From Shewanella glacialimarina (GTDB lineage: Bacteria > Pseudomonadota > Gammaproteobacteria > Enterobacterales > Shewanellaceae): a stretch of DNA of 64,000 bases. Position numbers and translations under genes: made by a program. The stretch's first letter is position 1. Each line of letters starts with the position of its first letter. The stretch spans positions 3,844,001 to 3,908,000 of the forward strand of contig NZ_CP041216.1 of NCBI RefSeq assembly GCF_020511155.1. Reading direction: 5' to 3'. The notes under the pieces were generated by a model. It was not told where the DNA came from and made no database searches. It saw nothing but the letters and a program-made list of their open reading frames with translations. Positions 17,217 to 26,532 of the stretch are shown here, one piece after another.

Positions 17217-20200
17217 TTATTCGTCAGAGTCACCTAACGATAACAAGGTCGCATTACCACCAATAGCGGTAATGTTATTGGTGCGGGTTTTCTCGGTAAC
17301 AAAACGGGTTAAATAGTGTGGACCACCCGCTTTAGGACCAGTACCAGATAAACCTTGACCACCAAATGGTTGTACGCCTACTACCGCGCCAATTTGGTTG
17401 CGGTTAATGTACACATTACCCACATTTACTTTATCAGCAAGATTTAAAGCATGACCCTCGTTACGGCTATGAATACCTAAGGTTAATCCATAACCCGTGC
17501 TATTAATTTCATCGATAACCTTAGCTAAATCAGCCGCTTTGAAACGGATAACATGAAGGATTGGGCCAAAATGTTCTTTGTCTAACACTTTAATCGAATC
17601 AATCTCTACCGCTGTCGGGGCGACAAAGTGACCATTTTCAGTCCCTGCAGGTAACGCAAGTTGGTTAATTAATTTACCCACTTGCTTGATATGATCGATA
17701 TGGGCATTTAAGTTAGCTTTAGCCGCCGCATCAATTACCGGGCCCACATCTGTTTTCACAGAACTTGGGTTGCCAATGGTTAATTGCTCCATTGCGCCTT
17801 TCATCACTTCAATTACGCGATCGGCAACATCATGTTGTACATATAGTACTCGTAATGCTGAACAACGCTGACCGGCACTGGTGAAAGAGGCAGACACAAT
17901 ATCATTAACCACTTGCTCAGGTTGTGAAGTTGAATCCACCACCATCGCATTTTGGCCACCGGTTTCGGCAATTAACGGAATAATTGCACCATCACGGTTT
18001 GCTAAAGTACGGTTAATTAGCTTAGCCGTACCGGTAGAACCAGTAAAACATACACCACCAATACGCTCGTCAGCGGTTAATACAGCCCCTACTGTCGCGC
18101 CAGTACCTGGTAGGAATTGCAACACGTCGGTAGGAATACCCGCTTCATGCGCTAACTGAACCGCGCGATAACCCACTAGGCAAGTTTGCTCAGCAGGTTT
18201 AGCAATAACGGTATTACCCGCAGCTAATGCCGCACTGGCTTGACCTAAGAATATCGCTAATGGGAAGTTCCAAGGGCTGATACACACAAATATACCGCGG
18301 CCTTGTAAAAACAACTCATTCAACTCACCTGTTGGGCCAGGAAGCAATTCTGGCTTAGCCATCATTTTCTTCGCTTGCACCGCGTAATAGCGACAAAAGT
18401 CAACTGCTTCACGGACTTCATCAATGCCGTCTTGGATACTCTTACCCGCTTCACGGGTACAAAGTGCAATTAACTCTTCACGATTTTCTTCTAATAAGTC
18501 AGCCAGTTTTTGCAATGCAGTGGCACGGATTTCAACTGGAGTACGTGACCAGCGAGCAAAAGCACTCTCAGCTGATGCAATAGCAGTTTCAATCGCTTGG
18601 CTATCAGCAAAAGCCACTTTACCGACCATTTTAGTGGTATCAAATGGGCTAACTACGTCTCGCATTTCACCGGTTAAGGTTTTGCCATTAACCAATGGGC
18701 CTGCTTGCCATTGTGTTTGAGCGTATTTCTCGATTGCAGCAAAAAATGGCTCAGACTCTGAAATAATGTTCATATTTAATCCTTTAGAATTTTTACGTTC
18801 AGCACCGAATATATCCGCCGGTTTAACAATCTTATGATTGGTAAAGCTCTTATAGCCTTTTAGAGTCACCAAAGGGTGTACCACTAAAGACTCGATAGGG
18901 GTTTTCGGGTCGACCAACTTATGCACAAATGATGTATTAGCACCGTTTTCTAATAAACGGCGCACTAGGTATGGGAGTAAATCCCTGTGGGCACCAATTG
19001 GCGCATAAATACGCACCGTTTTAGCACCACTTTCTGCAAGCATAGTGTCATAAAGCTCTTGTCCCATACCGTGTAGACGTTGGAACTCGTATATGCGATC
19101 TCCCGCCATAGCGTCTATGCTAGCGACGGTTTGTGCATTATGGGTGGCAAACTGTGGGTAAATGTTACCGCGAGTTGATTCGGATAATAAAAAACGTGCA
19201 CAGGCTAAATACGATACATCGGTACCCGCTTTACGCGTATAAAGCGGATAACCTGCCTCACCCGCTTGTTGAGCCCATTTAAGCTCGCTGTCCCAATAGG
19301 CACCTTTAACCAAGCGCAACGGAATTTCATCACCTTGATCTTTAGCAAGGCGGTTAATCCAACATAATACCGGTAAACAACGCTTAGAATAAGCCTGAAC
19401 AACAATACCGAGTAAGCCCCAGCCCTTTGCTTCTTCTGATTGATACAGCTTTTTGAATAAAGCTAAAGATAACTCTAAACGATCAACTTCTTCAGCATCA
19501 ATTGAAATGCCAATATTCAGCTCACGAGCTTGCACTATTAGCTTAATAACGGTGTCATATAATTCAGTCAATACGCGGTCAATATTGGCCACTTCATAAC
19601 GTGGGTGCAACGCTGAAAGTTTAATTGAAATAGTCGGTCTTGGCGCGTCAGTTTCATCGTATGCCTGCGCACCGAGATCGCGAATAGCATGACTGTAATC
19701 GGTAAAATATTTTTGTGCATCTTTAGCGGTTAACGCAGCTTCACCCAACATGTCATAACTGTGGGTATAGCCCATTTCACGTTTGTCTTCGCTATTCTTT
19801 AATGCTTCTTTAACATTGCGACCAAGTACAAACTGTTTACCCATAATCTTCATCGCAGCAAGCATAGCTTGGCGGATCACAGGCTCACCTAAACGGTTAA
19901 CTAGACGATTAATCAAATGGCTTGGAGTACCATCTATTTTTCGATCTAACTTAACGATTTTACCCGTCAGCATTAATCCCCAAGTAGAGGCATTAACCAG
20001 TACAGAGCTACTTTTACTGATATGTGCATCCCACTTAGCGCCAGATAACTTATCATCAATCAATGCATCGGCTGTGTCAGCATCTGGGATGCGCAATAAG
20101 GCTTCGGCAAGACACATTAAAATAATGCCTTCTTGGGTTTCTAAGCTATATTGTTGTAAGAATGCATCAACACCAACCATCAAGCCTTTCTTTTCAAATT

Positions 20201-20399
20201 GGCGAACTTTAGTCACCAATTCATGTGCTCGACGAGTCACCTGCTGAATTTCTTCATCGGATGAAGGCACCAGCGTAATTAACTCTGCTAGATACTGTTC
20301 TTCATCAACAATGTAATTGTCAGTAACTGCTTTAAACAATTCTTCGAGAGTGGCGTTGTCATAGCGACCGCCCAGTACTTCACTCGCTTTGAACATCAT
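17217..20399 (-). CDS. putA: Bifunctional proline dehydrogenase / L-glutamate gamma-semialdehyde dehydrogenase
   Basis: Oxidises proline to glutamate, passing electrons to quinone through FAD and then reducing NAD+. About 1060 residues. The proline dehydrogenase barrel occupies roughly 80-520, with SIDAEEVDRLELSL and RLVKGAYWDSELKWAQQAG. The aldehyde dehydrogenase occupies about 570-1040, with FVCISPWNFPLAIF, the general base region AETGGQNAMVV and the catalytic cysteine in SAGQRCSALRVL. The N-terminus begins MMFKASEVLGGRYDNA and lacks the ribbon-helix-helix DNA-binding domain of E. coli PutA, so it cannot autoregulate that way. I chose ATG 20399, preceded by GGAAG; upstream codons are not conserved-looking. 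Two TTGTATACAA-like sites lie upstream. Confidence 0.96.
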   Translation of the reverse strand: MMFKASEVLGGRYDNATLEELFKAVTDNYIVDEEQYLAELITLVPSSDEEIQQVTRRAHELVTKVRQFEKKGLMVGVDAFLQQYSLETQEGIILMCLAEALLRIPDADTADALIDDKLSGAKWDAHISKSSSVLVNASTWGLMLTGKIVKLDRKIDGTPSHLINRLVNRLGEPVIRQAMLAAMKIMGKQFVLGRNVKEALKNSEDKREMGYTHSYDMLGEAALTAKDAQKYFTDYSHAIRDLGAQAYDETDAPRPTISIKLSALHPRYEVANIDRVLTELYDTVIKLIVQARELNIGISIDAEEVDRLELSLALFKKLYQSEEAKGWGLLGIVVQAYSKRCLPVLCWINRLAKDQGDEIPLRLVKGAYWDSELKWAQQAGEAGYPLYTRKAGTDVSYLACARFLLSESTRGNIYPQFATHNAQTVASIDAMAGDRIYEFQRLHGMGQELYDTMLAESGAKTVRIYAPIGAHRDLLPYLVRRLLENGANTSFVHKLVDPKTPIESLVVHPLVTLKGYKSFTNHKIVKPADIFGAERKNSKGLNMNIISESEPFFAAIEKYAQTQWQAGPLVNGKTLTGEMRDVVSPFDTTKMVGKVAFADSQAIETAIASAESAFARWSRTPVEIRATALQKLADLLEENREELIALCTREAGKSIQDGIDEVREAVDFCRYYAVQAKKMMAKPELLPGPTGELNELFLQGRGIFVCISPWNFPLAIFLGQASAALAAGNTVIAKPAEQTCLVGYRAVQLAHEAGIPTDVLQFLPGTGATVGAVLTADERIGGVCFTGSTGTAKLINRTLANRDGAIIPLIAETGGQNAMVVDSTSQPEQVVNDIVSASFTSAGQRCSALRVLYVQHDVADRVIEVMKGAMEQLTIGNPSSVKTDVGPVIDAAAKANLNAHIDHIKQVGKLINQLALPAGTENGHFVAPTAVEIDSIKVLDKEHFGPILHVIRFKAADLAKVIDEINSTGYGLTLGIHSRNEGHALNLADKVNVGNVYINRNQIGAVVGVQPFGGQGLSGTGPKAGGPHYLTRFVTEKTRTNNITAIGGNATLLSLGDSDE

Positions 20400-20471
20400 A
20401 ATCGCTTCCATCATGGTCAGTTGAAGGAGGGTAAAAACCAATGGGTGTGACGTACATTACAGCATTTTATT

Positions 20472-20505
20472 TTGTATACAATGTACGATTCGGGCGAGTA
20501 TACAA
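20472..20505 (-). promoter_or_regulatory. Paired palindromic operator candidate upstream of putA
   Basis: A perfect 10-bp palindrome TTGTATACAA (20472-20481) and a partial copy GAGTATACAA (20496-20505) lie 24 bases apart, 73-106 bases upstream of the putA start. TTGTATACAA is the core seen at sites of several GntR-family repressors (MdcY is one). Because this PutA lacks its own DNA-binding domain, a separate regulator is expected. The identity of that regulator is inference. Confidence 0.55.
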
Positions 20506-20660
20506 TCAAAATGTGATCAAGAACACTCTCTATTAGCCCATAAACTCGCTTCGGTGCACATAAAATGTAGCAGAAGGTTTACCTGTTTAATATTAGCTAA
20601 CTTAATGATAATGTCAGGAACAAAATTTACTCATAATTATCAGCACCTTACAATGCTAAA

Positions 20661-20697
20661 AAACAAAAAAGGCGAACACATGATATGTTAGCCTTTC
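20661..20697 (-). terminator. Intrinsic terminator of the SH3-domain gene
   Basis: An imperfect hairpin (AAAGGC/GCCTTT outer stem with AACA/TGTT inner pairs) is followed on the minus strand by TTTTTTG. It lies about 30 bases after the stop. Confidence 0.8.
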
Positions 20698-20727
20698 TGT
20701 TTGAAAATTTGATATATTGTCGGTTAG

Positions 20728-21303
20728 TTACATCCATCGACTCTTTTTACGCAGCTGAGGACGGGGTAAATACACTAAAATGATCCCAATTAGCGCACCA
20801 ATACCAGCAATAATGCCACCTTGTTGCCACATCTGATATTGTTGATCTTGTTTAGTCGTATCCACTTTAGCTTGGGCGGTATCACGTTCAGCTAAGGCTT
20901 TTTCTAAGGCAGATTGTAGCTCTGTCACTTTTTGCTTGGCTAACTCGAAGTCTTGACTAACATTATCGGTTCCCAATGAGATTTGATTAAGTTGCTCATT
21001 AACCTTAATAAGCTCTTGCTCAACTTGAGGGAAACGCTCTCTTAAACTAGGTTGTTCGGTAACAAACGCACTACGAACCCAGCCCTCACGGCCTTTATTA
21101 TCGATAATTTGAGAATACTCACCCTCTGTCTTACCTAAAAACTGAATAGGCTGACCCGCTTCTACACTACCAATAATACGAAAATCAGTGCCGGGTCCAC
21201 CGTGAATATAGGTAAACACATCATCTGAAATATAATGTGAAGACGTTTGAGCATTAACGCTCAACGACAACAATAACAAAGCAAAAAAATTAATGACTTT
21301 CAA
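20728..21303 (-). CDS. YgiM-like SH3-domain membrane protein (TIGR04211)
   Basis: A 191-residue envelope protein. It has a signal peptide (FFALLLLSLSVNAQ), a bacterial SH3 domain (about 25-90, with IHGGPGTDFRIIGSVEAG and GREGWVRSAFV), a coiled coil (about 95-150) and a C-terminal membrane helix (GGIIAGIGALIGIILVYL) with a basic tail. This order is the TIGR04211/YgiM architecture. I chose TTG 21303 because AAAGG lies upstream and the next codons give a clean signal peptide; GTG 21306 is equally possible. The role is unknown, perhaps in the cell wall. It follows pit on the same strand. Confidence 0.82.
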   Translation of the reverse strand: MKVINFFALLLLSLSVNAQTSSHYISDDVFTYIHGGPGTDFRIIGSVEAGQPIQFLGKTEGEYSQIIDNKGREGWVRSAFVTEQPSLRERFPQVEQELIKVNEQLNQISLGTDNVSQDFELAKQKVTELQSALEKALAERDTAQAKVDTTKQDQQYQMWQQGGIIAGIGALIGIILVYLPRPQLRKKSRWM

Positions 21304-21342
21304 CACAGCCTTTTCCCTAACGCTATCAAATAGCAATCATGT

Positions 21343-21388
21343 TATTTATTTAATCCCATTAATGCTATTTACTTAATCCCATTAATGC
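21343..21388. repeat. Tandem duplication of a 23-bp unit
   Basis: Bases 21343-21365 and 21366-21388 are identical except for one T/C change. The duplication sits directly between the SH3 gene and the hairpin behind pit, and covers the space where a promoter of the SH3 gene would lie. Confidence 0.9.
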
Positions 21389-21390
21389 AA

Positions 21391-21414
21391 GAAGGAAGTC
21401 ATATGACTTCCTTC
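21391..21414 (-). terminator. Hairpin after pit, possible terminator
   Basis: A perfect 24-bp palindrome centred on CATATG lies 25 bases after the pit stop. The following minus-strand tract (CTTCTTGC) has few consecutive T, so termination may be partial and allow read-through into the SH3 gene. Confidence 0.65.
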
Positions 21415-21438
21415 TTAAGTCGAGATTAACTTCTATTA

Positions 21439-22707
21439 TTAACTAAAGATACTTTTAATTATGTAGAAGAACACGATAGATAGGCCTGCACCGGCTGGTA
21501 AAGTCACTACCCAAGATATTACGATGTTACGAACCACACCGATATTGATTGCAGCAATACCACGCGCCATTCCCACACCTAACACAGCACCCACTAAGGT
21601 TTGTGTTGTAGAAATAGGTAAACCTGTTCCTGAAGCAAGTACAACCGTTGAAGCTGCAGCTAACTCAGCAGCAAAACCACGACTCGGTGTTAAATGAGTA
21701 ATGTTTTTACCGATAGTTTGCATTACGCGTTGGCCAAATATCGCTAAACCTAACACAATACCGACAGCACCTAGCGGAAGGATCCACCATGCTAAAACAG
21801 CTTGAGAACCAATAACACCGCCACTTTCAACAACTGACACCACAGCCGCTAATGGGCCAATAGCATTAGCTACATCGTTTGAACCATGGGCAAATGCCAT
21901 GCAACATGCTGTAACAACCATCAAAATTGCGAACACTTTTTCAACGTTACCAAATTGTGTTTGGCGGTCCGCTTTCTCGCTCATTTTTAAACGAGAAATG
22001 GCAACTTTACCTAAAAGACCCACAACAACTGCTATAGCAGCAGCGAGTAAGTAAGCTTCTAAAGTAGAGAAATGTAAACCAACATGTTTTAAGCCTTTAG
22101 TGATAGTCACAAGTGACATCACAAAGCCAGCCAATGCCATATAAAACGGCACATAACGTTTGGCATTACCCAATGGATCTTCTGTATCAAAAATCAGTTT
22201 TTGCACACTTTGGAAGATGGTATAAGCAATGAAACCTGAAATAGCAGGAGTAACTACCCAAGAGCCTACGATTCCAACTACCTTACCCCAAGCAACTGCA
22301 TCAACATTAACACCTACCGCAGCAAAACCAATGATAGCGCCGATAATTGAGTGAGTGGTCGATACAGGCCAGCCTAAAGCTGATGCAACAACTAACCAAA
22401 TACCCGCCGCAAGTAGTGAACCAATCATACCGTAAACTAAATATTCAGGCTGTTCGGTAAAGTAAGCAGCATCAATAATACCGTTTCGAATTGTACTTGT
22501 GACTTCTCCACCTGCCAAAAAAGCACCAGCAAATTCAAAAATCATTGCGATAATAATCGCTTGTTTAATCGTAATGGCATTAGAACCTACAGAAGTTCCC
22601 ATTGCATTGGCAACATCATTTGCACCAATACCCCACGCCATCAGAAAACCAAATGTGGCCGCAAGCGCGATTAGCGTCGGGCCGTTGGTGATTAATACAT
22701 CAACCAT
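21439..22707 (-). CDS. pit: Low-affinity inorganic phosphate transporter, Pit family
   Basis: A 422-residue inner-membrane symporter moving metal-phosphate with protons (bacterial Pit) or sodium. Both inverted halves carry the signature GANDVANA/GSNDVANA: FLMAWGIGANDVANAMGTSVGS near the N-terminus and CMAFAHGSNDVANAIGPLAAV in the second half. The motif GWPVSTTHSIIGAIIGFA and its partner GLPISTTQTLVGAVLGVG are also typical. ATG is preceded by AGGA. It lies 24 bases after the TIGR00153 gene and forms an operon with it. Confidence 0.95.
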   Translation of the reverse strand: MVDVLITNGPTLIALAATFGFLMAWGIGANDVANAMGTSVGSNAITIKQAIIIAMIFEFAGAFLAGGEVTSTIRNGIIDAAYFTEQPEYLVYGMIGSLLAAGIWLVVASALGWPVSTTHSIIGAIIGFAAVGVNVDAVAWGKVVGIVGSWVVTPAISGFIAYTIFQSVQKLIFDTEDPLGNAKRYVPFYMALAGFVMSLVTITKGLKHVGLHFSTLEAYLLAAAIAVVVGLLGKVAISRLKMSEKADRQTQFGNVEKVFAILMVVTACCMAFAHGSNDVANAIGPLAAVVSVVESGGVIGSQAVLAWWILPLGAVGIVLGLAIFGQRVMQTIGKNITHLTPSRGFAAELAAASTVVLASGTGLPISTTQTLVGAVLGVGMARGIAAINIGVVRNIVISWVVTLPAGAGLSIVFFYIIKSIFS

Positions 22708-22731
22708 GTCTTTTCCTTGATAACCTTGTGA

Positions 22732-23412
22732 TTAGTTACGAGCTAACATAACCTCTAGACGGGAGCCTACACGTTCAGCAATGTCAGCTAAACCACCCAC
22801 CCACTCGATAATTTTGTATAAGAACATTACATCAACTGGATTCAATTCTGACTCAACAGCATACAGTTGACGACGAACCTGGATTTGAAGATCATCTGAA
22901 TCTTCTTCAATTTTATCCAATTCGTTGATCATATTGGCAACCAACTTCACTTCACGACCACGAAAACCTGTTTCGAGTAAGTCATCAAGTTCATTAATTG
23001 CTTGTTTTGCTAACGCAACAGCATCAAGGCAACGCTTAAGGTAAGCATTGAACGACTCTTGTACTGGTTTAGGGAGGACTAATTGACGTCCGATGACACG
23101 GCCGGAAATGTCTTTTGCTGTGTTGGCGATTTTGTCTTGCTGAGTTAACAACTCAAGTAAGTCAGTGCGCTCAACCGGCATAAATAAGCCACCAGGCAGA
23201 GTTAAGCGGATTTCTCGCTTCAACGAATCAGCCTCTTTTTCAAGCAAGCTAATTTGTTTGCGAATTTTAACCGCTTCATCCCAATCTCCTGCCATTGTGG
23301 CGTCAAAGAAAGGAACAAGAAGGGCAGCACATTCATGAACTTTATCGATATGCTGTTCTAAAGGCTTTAAAGGTGATTTTGCAAATACACCTAAAATAGA
23401 GTTTACTGGCAT
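22732..23412 (-). CDS. PhoU-like TIGR00153 protein (DUF47)
   Basis: A 226-residue all-helical cytoplasmic protein of the DUF47/TIGR00153 family, distantly related to PhoU. The N-terminus MPVNSILGVFAKSPLKPLEQHI is characteristic, followed by helices with the acidic PhoU-type clusters (ISLLEKEADSLKREI and ELDKIEEDSDDLQIQVRR). These proteins are almost always encoded next to pit, as here, and are thought to regulate the transporter. The role is inferred from context. Confidence 0.92.
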   Translation of the reverse strand: MPVNSILGVFAKSPLKPLEQHIDKVHECAALLVPFFDATMAGDWDEAVKIRKQISLLEKEADSLKREIRLTLPGGLFMPVERTDLLELLTQQDKIANTAKDISGRVIGRQLVLPKPVQESFNAYLKRCLDAVALAKQAINELDDLLETGFRGREVKLVANMINELDKIEEDSDDLQIQVRRQLYAVESELNPVDVMFLYKIIEWVGGLADIAERVGSRLEVMLARN

Positions 23413-23649
23413 TGCCGTTTACCTATTTAATTAATTCCAACTTGGAAAAGCGGGCGCATACTAACTCAAGCGTCCACATAAAGAAACAGTGTAGTTTCAA
23501 TTTCGCACTACTGTGATTTACACTTGCAGCACAGAGTATAATTTATCTGAGCGGTGCAATCCTAAGGGATTTTTATTACAGAAATGTGACATTGTGAACT
23601 AAATATGACGCATTAATGAATATTTGATTACAAGGTGAGTAATAAGTCA

Positions 23650-24756
23650 ATGAATGCTGAAATTGAGTTGAAACTGTTGGTGTCTCCCCAAGACCATGAT
23701 TCATTAATAAAAAACCTTAATAAACTGCCTGATGCATCTTACTGTAAAAGTGACTTTTTATTTAATCATTATTTCGATACTAGCACATTACAATTAGCAC
23801 AATGGGATATGGGCTTGCGTGTCCGCGGCTCAAAAAACCATCAAGAGCAAACTCTTAAAACGGCAGGGAGTGTTATTAACGGCCTTCATAGTCGCCCTGA
23901 ATATAATGTGTCGACCGCTGAAAAAACACCCAATCTTTTTTTATTTCCCGAACATATTTGGCCAGAAGGCGCCGCAATCGCTGCTCTAAACTCTGCGCTA
24001 ATGACTATTTTTGACACAAATTTTACACGGCAAACTTGGATAGTAAACCTCAATCAAAGCAAGATTGAGGTCGCGCTAGATAGCGGAGAAGTGATTACCC
24101 CTAAAAATAATGGGGTAATAAGTGAACTGGAATTTGAGTTAATAAAGGGTAACAGTGCAGATTTAATCTTATTAGGCTTAATTATAGTTGAGTATATTCC
24201 ACTCAGATTAGGTCAGCAAAGTAAGGCATTAACAGGCTATTTATTATCAGGAAGAGCTCCTTACCAGCTCAATACTAACTGGCCTACTGAATTAGATAAC
24301 CTGAAAAGTTCAGCTTATATAACCCCAGAAGCACTTAAACCATTACTCAAAATGGGACTCGAGCATTGGCTGCAACTAGAAAGCGCTTTGGAGTACATGG
24401 CTAACCTGATCGATAGCGAAAGTCATCCGCTAGATGAACTACACAATCAGCAATTAACCGACACCTTGGCGAGAACCGCTCTCTACCTGAGTACCTTTGA
24501 GCAACTATTACGCTGCATAATGCTGATCAGCCACGCTATGCTGCAACATAAAGTGTGCAGTGAGCAATTAAAGCAAGATACTCAACCGTTAACGGCACTT
24601 ATTAACCGCCTAATTATCGATTTAACAGCAATACCAAACTGCACGCCACAATTACCAAATCTAGCTCACTCATCTTTAGCCTGTATAGAAAATCTTTGGC
24701 AACTTAAAAGCTACGGTAAACTGCAACTCACCTTGATGCTGTACCTCACATGCTAA
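23650..24756 (+). CDS. CYTH-domain inorganic triphosphatase with short CHAD-like region (YgiF-like)
   Basis: A 368-residue protein. The N-terminal CYTH domain (about 1-200) starts with the ExExK signature EIELKLLV and contains RVRGSKNHQEQTLKT with basic residues for triphosphate binding, plus ELEFELIKG. The family hydrolyses tripolyphosphate with metal. The C-terminal 150 residues are helical, like a CHAD domain, but the protein is shorter than E. coli YgiF (433). I chose ATG 23650, with GGTGAG ten bases upstream, over GTG 23635. Next to the phosphate transport genes this fits phosphate metabolism. Three 15-bp repeats lie just after the stop. Confidence 0.85.
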   Translation: MNAEIELKLLVSPQDHDSLIKNLNKLPDASYCKSDFLFNHYFDTSTLQLAQWDMGLRVRGSKNHQEQTLKTAGSVINGLHSRPEYNVSTAEKTPNLFLFPEHIWPEGAAIAALNSALMTIFDTNFTRQTWIVNLNQSKIEVALDSGEVITPKNNGVISELEFELIKGNSADLILLGLIIVEYIPLRLGQQSKALTGYLLSGRAPYQLNTNWPTELDNLKSSAYITPEALKPLLKMGLEHWLQLESALEYMANLIDSESHPLDELHNQQLTDTLARTALYLSTFEQLLRCIMLISHAMLQHKVCSEQLKQDTQPLTALINRLIIDLTAIPNCTPQLPNLAHSSLACIENLWQLKSYGKLQLTLMLYLTC

Positions 24757-24790
24757 AGCTTAACTTTCGAAAGCTAGACTAGGTCAAATA

Positions 24791-24844
24791 CTTAAATCCA
24801 AACAGCTTAAATCCAAACAGCTTAAATCCAAACAGCTTAAACAG
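24791..24844. repeat. Three exact 15-bp tandem repeats plus a partial copy
   Basis: The unit CTTAAATCCAAACAG occurs perfectly at 24791-24805, 24806-24820 and 24821-24835, followed by a partial copy CTTAAACAG. The array lies between the convergent ygiF-like and methyltransferase genes. The exact identity of the units suggests a recent slippage expansion. Confidence 0.95.
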
Positions 24845-24856
24845 TGCTGCTTTAAT

Positions 24857-26065
24857 CTAACCGAGCAAGGTTTCTAAGCATTGCTCTTCAATGCCATAGA
24901 AAGCTTTAATGTCGGCTATTTGCTGCAATATAGCGCTGTTGTCGCGGGCTTGGGTACGCTTTTGAGCTAAAATCATTTTATTTTTGCTGGTGTGTTCAAG
25001 TGAAATAAACTCAAATACTTGCGTATCATAACCGTGGGCTTCAAGCAGTAATGCGCGCAGGCCATCGGTGACCATTTCAGCTTCTTGGCCTAAGTGAATA
25101 CCATGCTGTAATAACGGTGCTAGCAAAGTCGGACTTTTCATTTGTGGGCGGATTTGTTTGTGACAACACGGCGAGCACATGATAATTTCCGCGCCAGTTT
25201 GAATCCCCATATGCAAAGCATAGTCAGTGGCAACATCACAGGCATGTAAGGCTATCATGATGTTAATCCCCTGGGCTTTAAAGTGTTGCACATCGCCCTG
25301 CTCAAACTTAATCCCGGTTAAGGCTAACTTGTTTGCGGTTTGATTACATAAATCGACCAGCCCTTGGCGAAGTTCTACACCGGTAACTTGAGTGCTCACC
25401 TGCAGTTTATCGATAAAATAGTCGTGCACAGCAAAGGTTAAATACGCCTTACCTGAACCAAAGTCGGCAATATGTACTTCACTATTGTTGGCTAGACCGG
25501 TGTTATCAATTGCCCGTGACAACACTTCAATAAATTTATTGATTTGCTTCCACTTACGCGACATCGCAGGAATAATTTCGCCGCTGGCATCAGTAATACC
25601 TAACTCGCGCAAATAAGGACGGTCTTGTTCAACAAAACGTTTTTTAGCACGATTATGCGGCGCGGCTTCACTATTAATTGCGGTATTGACCTCACTGGCT
25701 TTAGGCGCATTTTTATTGCGGTATTTATTGATCAATACCTTGCCTTTCTTGCTGATACTCAGTTGAACCTCCCACTCTTGGGTGATCAAATGTGCATTTT
25801 GGAACTCGCTTTCGAGCCATTGTTGGCTCAAGGTTTCAACCTCAGCAAGCTCAACATTTTTAGTAATGTGATTGGTACGGTATTCATATAAACAAGACAG
25901 CAACCGTTGGCCTTTTAGCTCCACAGGACGCATAGCAATACGCTTAAGTTCTTTATTGTCGCCACAGTATTTTGAAAACACTAAACGTTGCAGCGTATTA
26001 TCAGCTAAAGCACTGGTACATTGTTGCACAAAGCCATTAAGTTCGAGGGTATTGACGTTCGACAT
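24857..26065 (-). CDS. SAM-dependent methyltransferase (Methyltransf_32 type)
   Basis: A 402-residue cytoplasmic enzyme. The N-terminal 150 residues are a separate domain with no motif I recognise. The Rossmann methyltransferase core begins near 185 with the SAM-binding strand IADFGSGKAYLTFAVH. It continues with VTGVELRQGLVDL and the characteristic MIALHACDVATDYAL. The motif MCSPCCHKQIRPQM is typical of this group (PF13679), whose eukaryotic relatives include METTL25/RRNAD1. The substrate is unknown; RNA is likely from the wider family. It stands alone, convergent to the ygiF-like gene. Confidence 0.82.
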   Translation of the reverse strand: MSNVNTLELNGFVQQCTSALADNTLQRLVFSKYCGDNKELKRIAMRPVELKGQRLLSCLYEYRTNHITKNVELAEVETLSQQWLESEFQNAHLITQEWEVQLSISKKGKVLINKYRNKNAPKASEVNTAINSEAAPHNRAKKRFVEQDRPYLRELGITDASGEIIPAMSRKWKQINKFIEVLSRAIDNTGLANNSEVHIADFGSGKAYLTFAVHDYFIDKLQVSTQVTGVELRQGLVDLCNQTANKLALTGIKFEQGDVQHFKAQGINIMIALHACDVATDYALHMGIQTGAEIIMCSPCCHKQIRPQMKSPTLLAPLLQHGIHLGQEAEMVTDGLRALLLEAHGYDTQVFEFISLEHTSKNKMILAQKRTQARDNSAILQQIADIKAFYGIEEQCLETLLG

Positions 26066-26532
26066 TGAAATCTCGTTTACAGTAAATAATTTAAAGCTGC
26101 GCTGCGCGCAAATGGTGATAAATAATCACTCACAGCCTATTCAGTGCTCTATTCTACACCATCTAACGAATACAACTCTCCTCTTGATGACATTTGTCTG
26201 TGCAAGTTAAATCATTTCCCCAGAACCAAGTCCAAAACACGATTAACCACGCAATTCATCAACATCAAGCTGCCAGCTAAAAAACCAGCACTTTCATTGC
26301 CGGCAACGTGCTTTCAATCAATAAGACAAAATACATGTTGAGGCGCCGATTTAATCAGCATATTTTATTGTTAAAATTGTGCAAACAATCTTATATAACC
26401 TGAGACTTGTTCTATGCTTACAAGGTACTAGGTCGTATAACTAGGTGGCTCTGGGTCATATAGTGACATGACTTTTAATAAGCGCATGTAATAACCATTT
26501 CATGAAGATAATAACTCACAAGAGATCTTACT
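26066..26532. other. Intergenic region upstream of the patatin gene
   Basis: About 470 bases between divergent genes. A TATATA box near 26390 with TTGTTA 18 bases before it could be a promoter for the patatin gene, but this is a guess. I see no reliable ORF, RNA gene or terminator. Confidence 0.4.

Noticed and set aside
24791-24844. Minimal CRISPR array
   Set aside because: The 15-base units abut with no spacers and there are no cas genes.
26144-26341. A 65-residue ORF upstream of the patatin gene
   Set aside because: No ribosome site, odd composition and no recognisable pattern.
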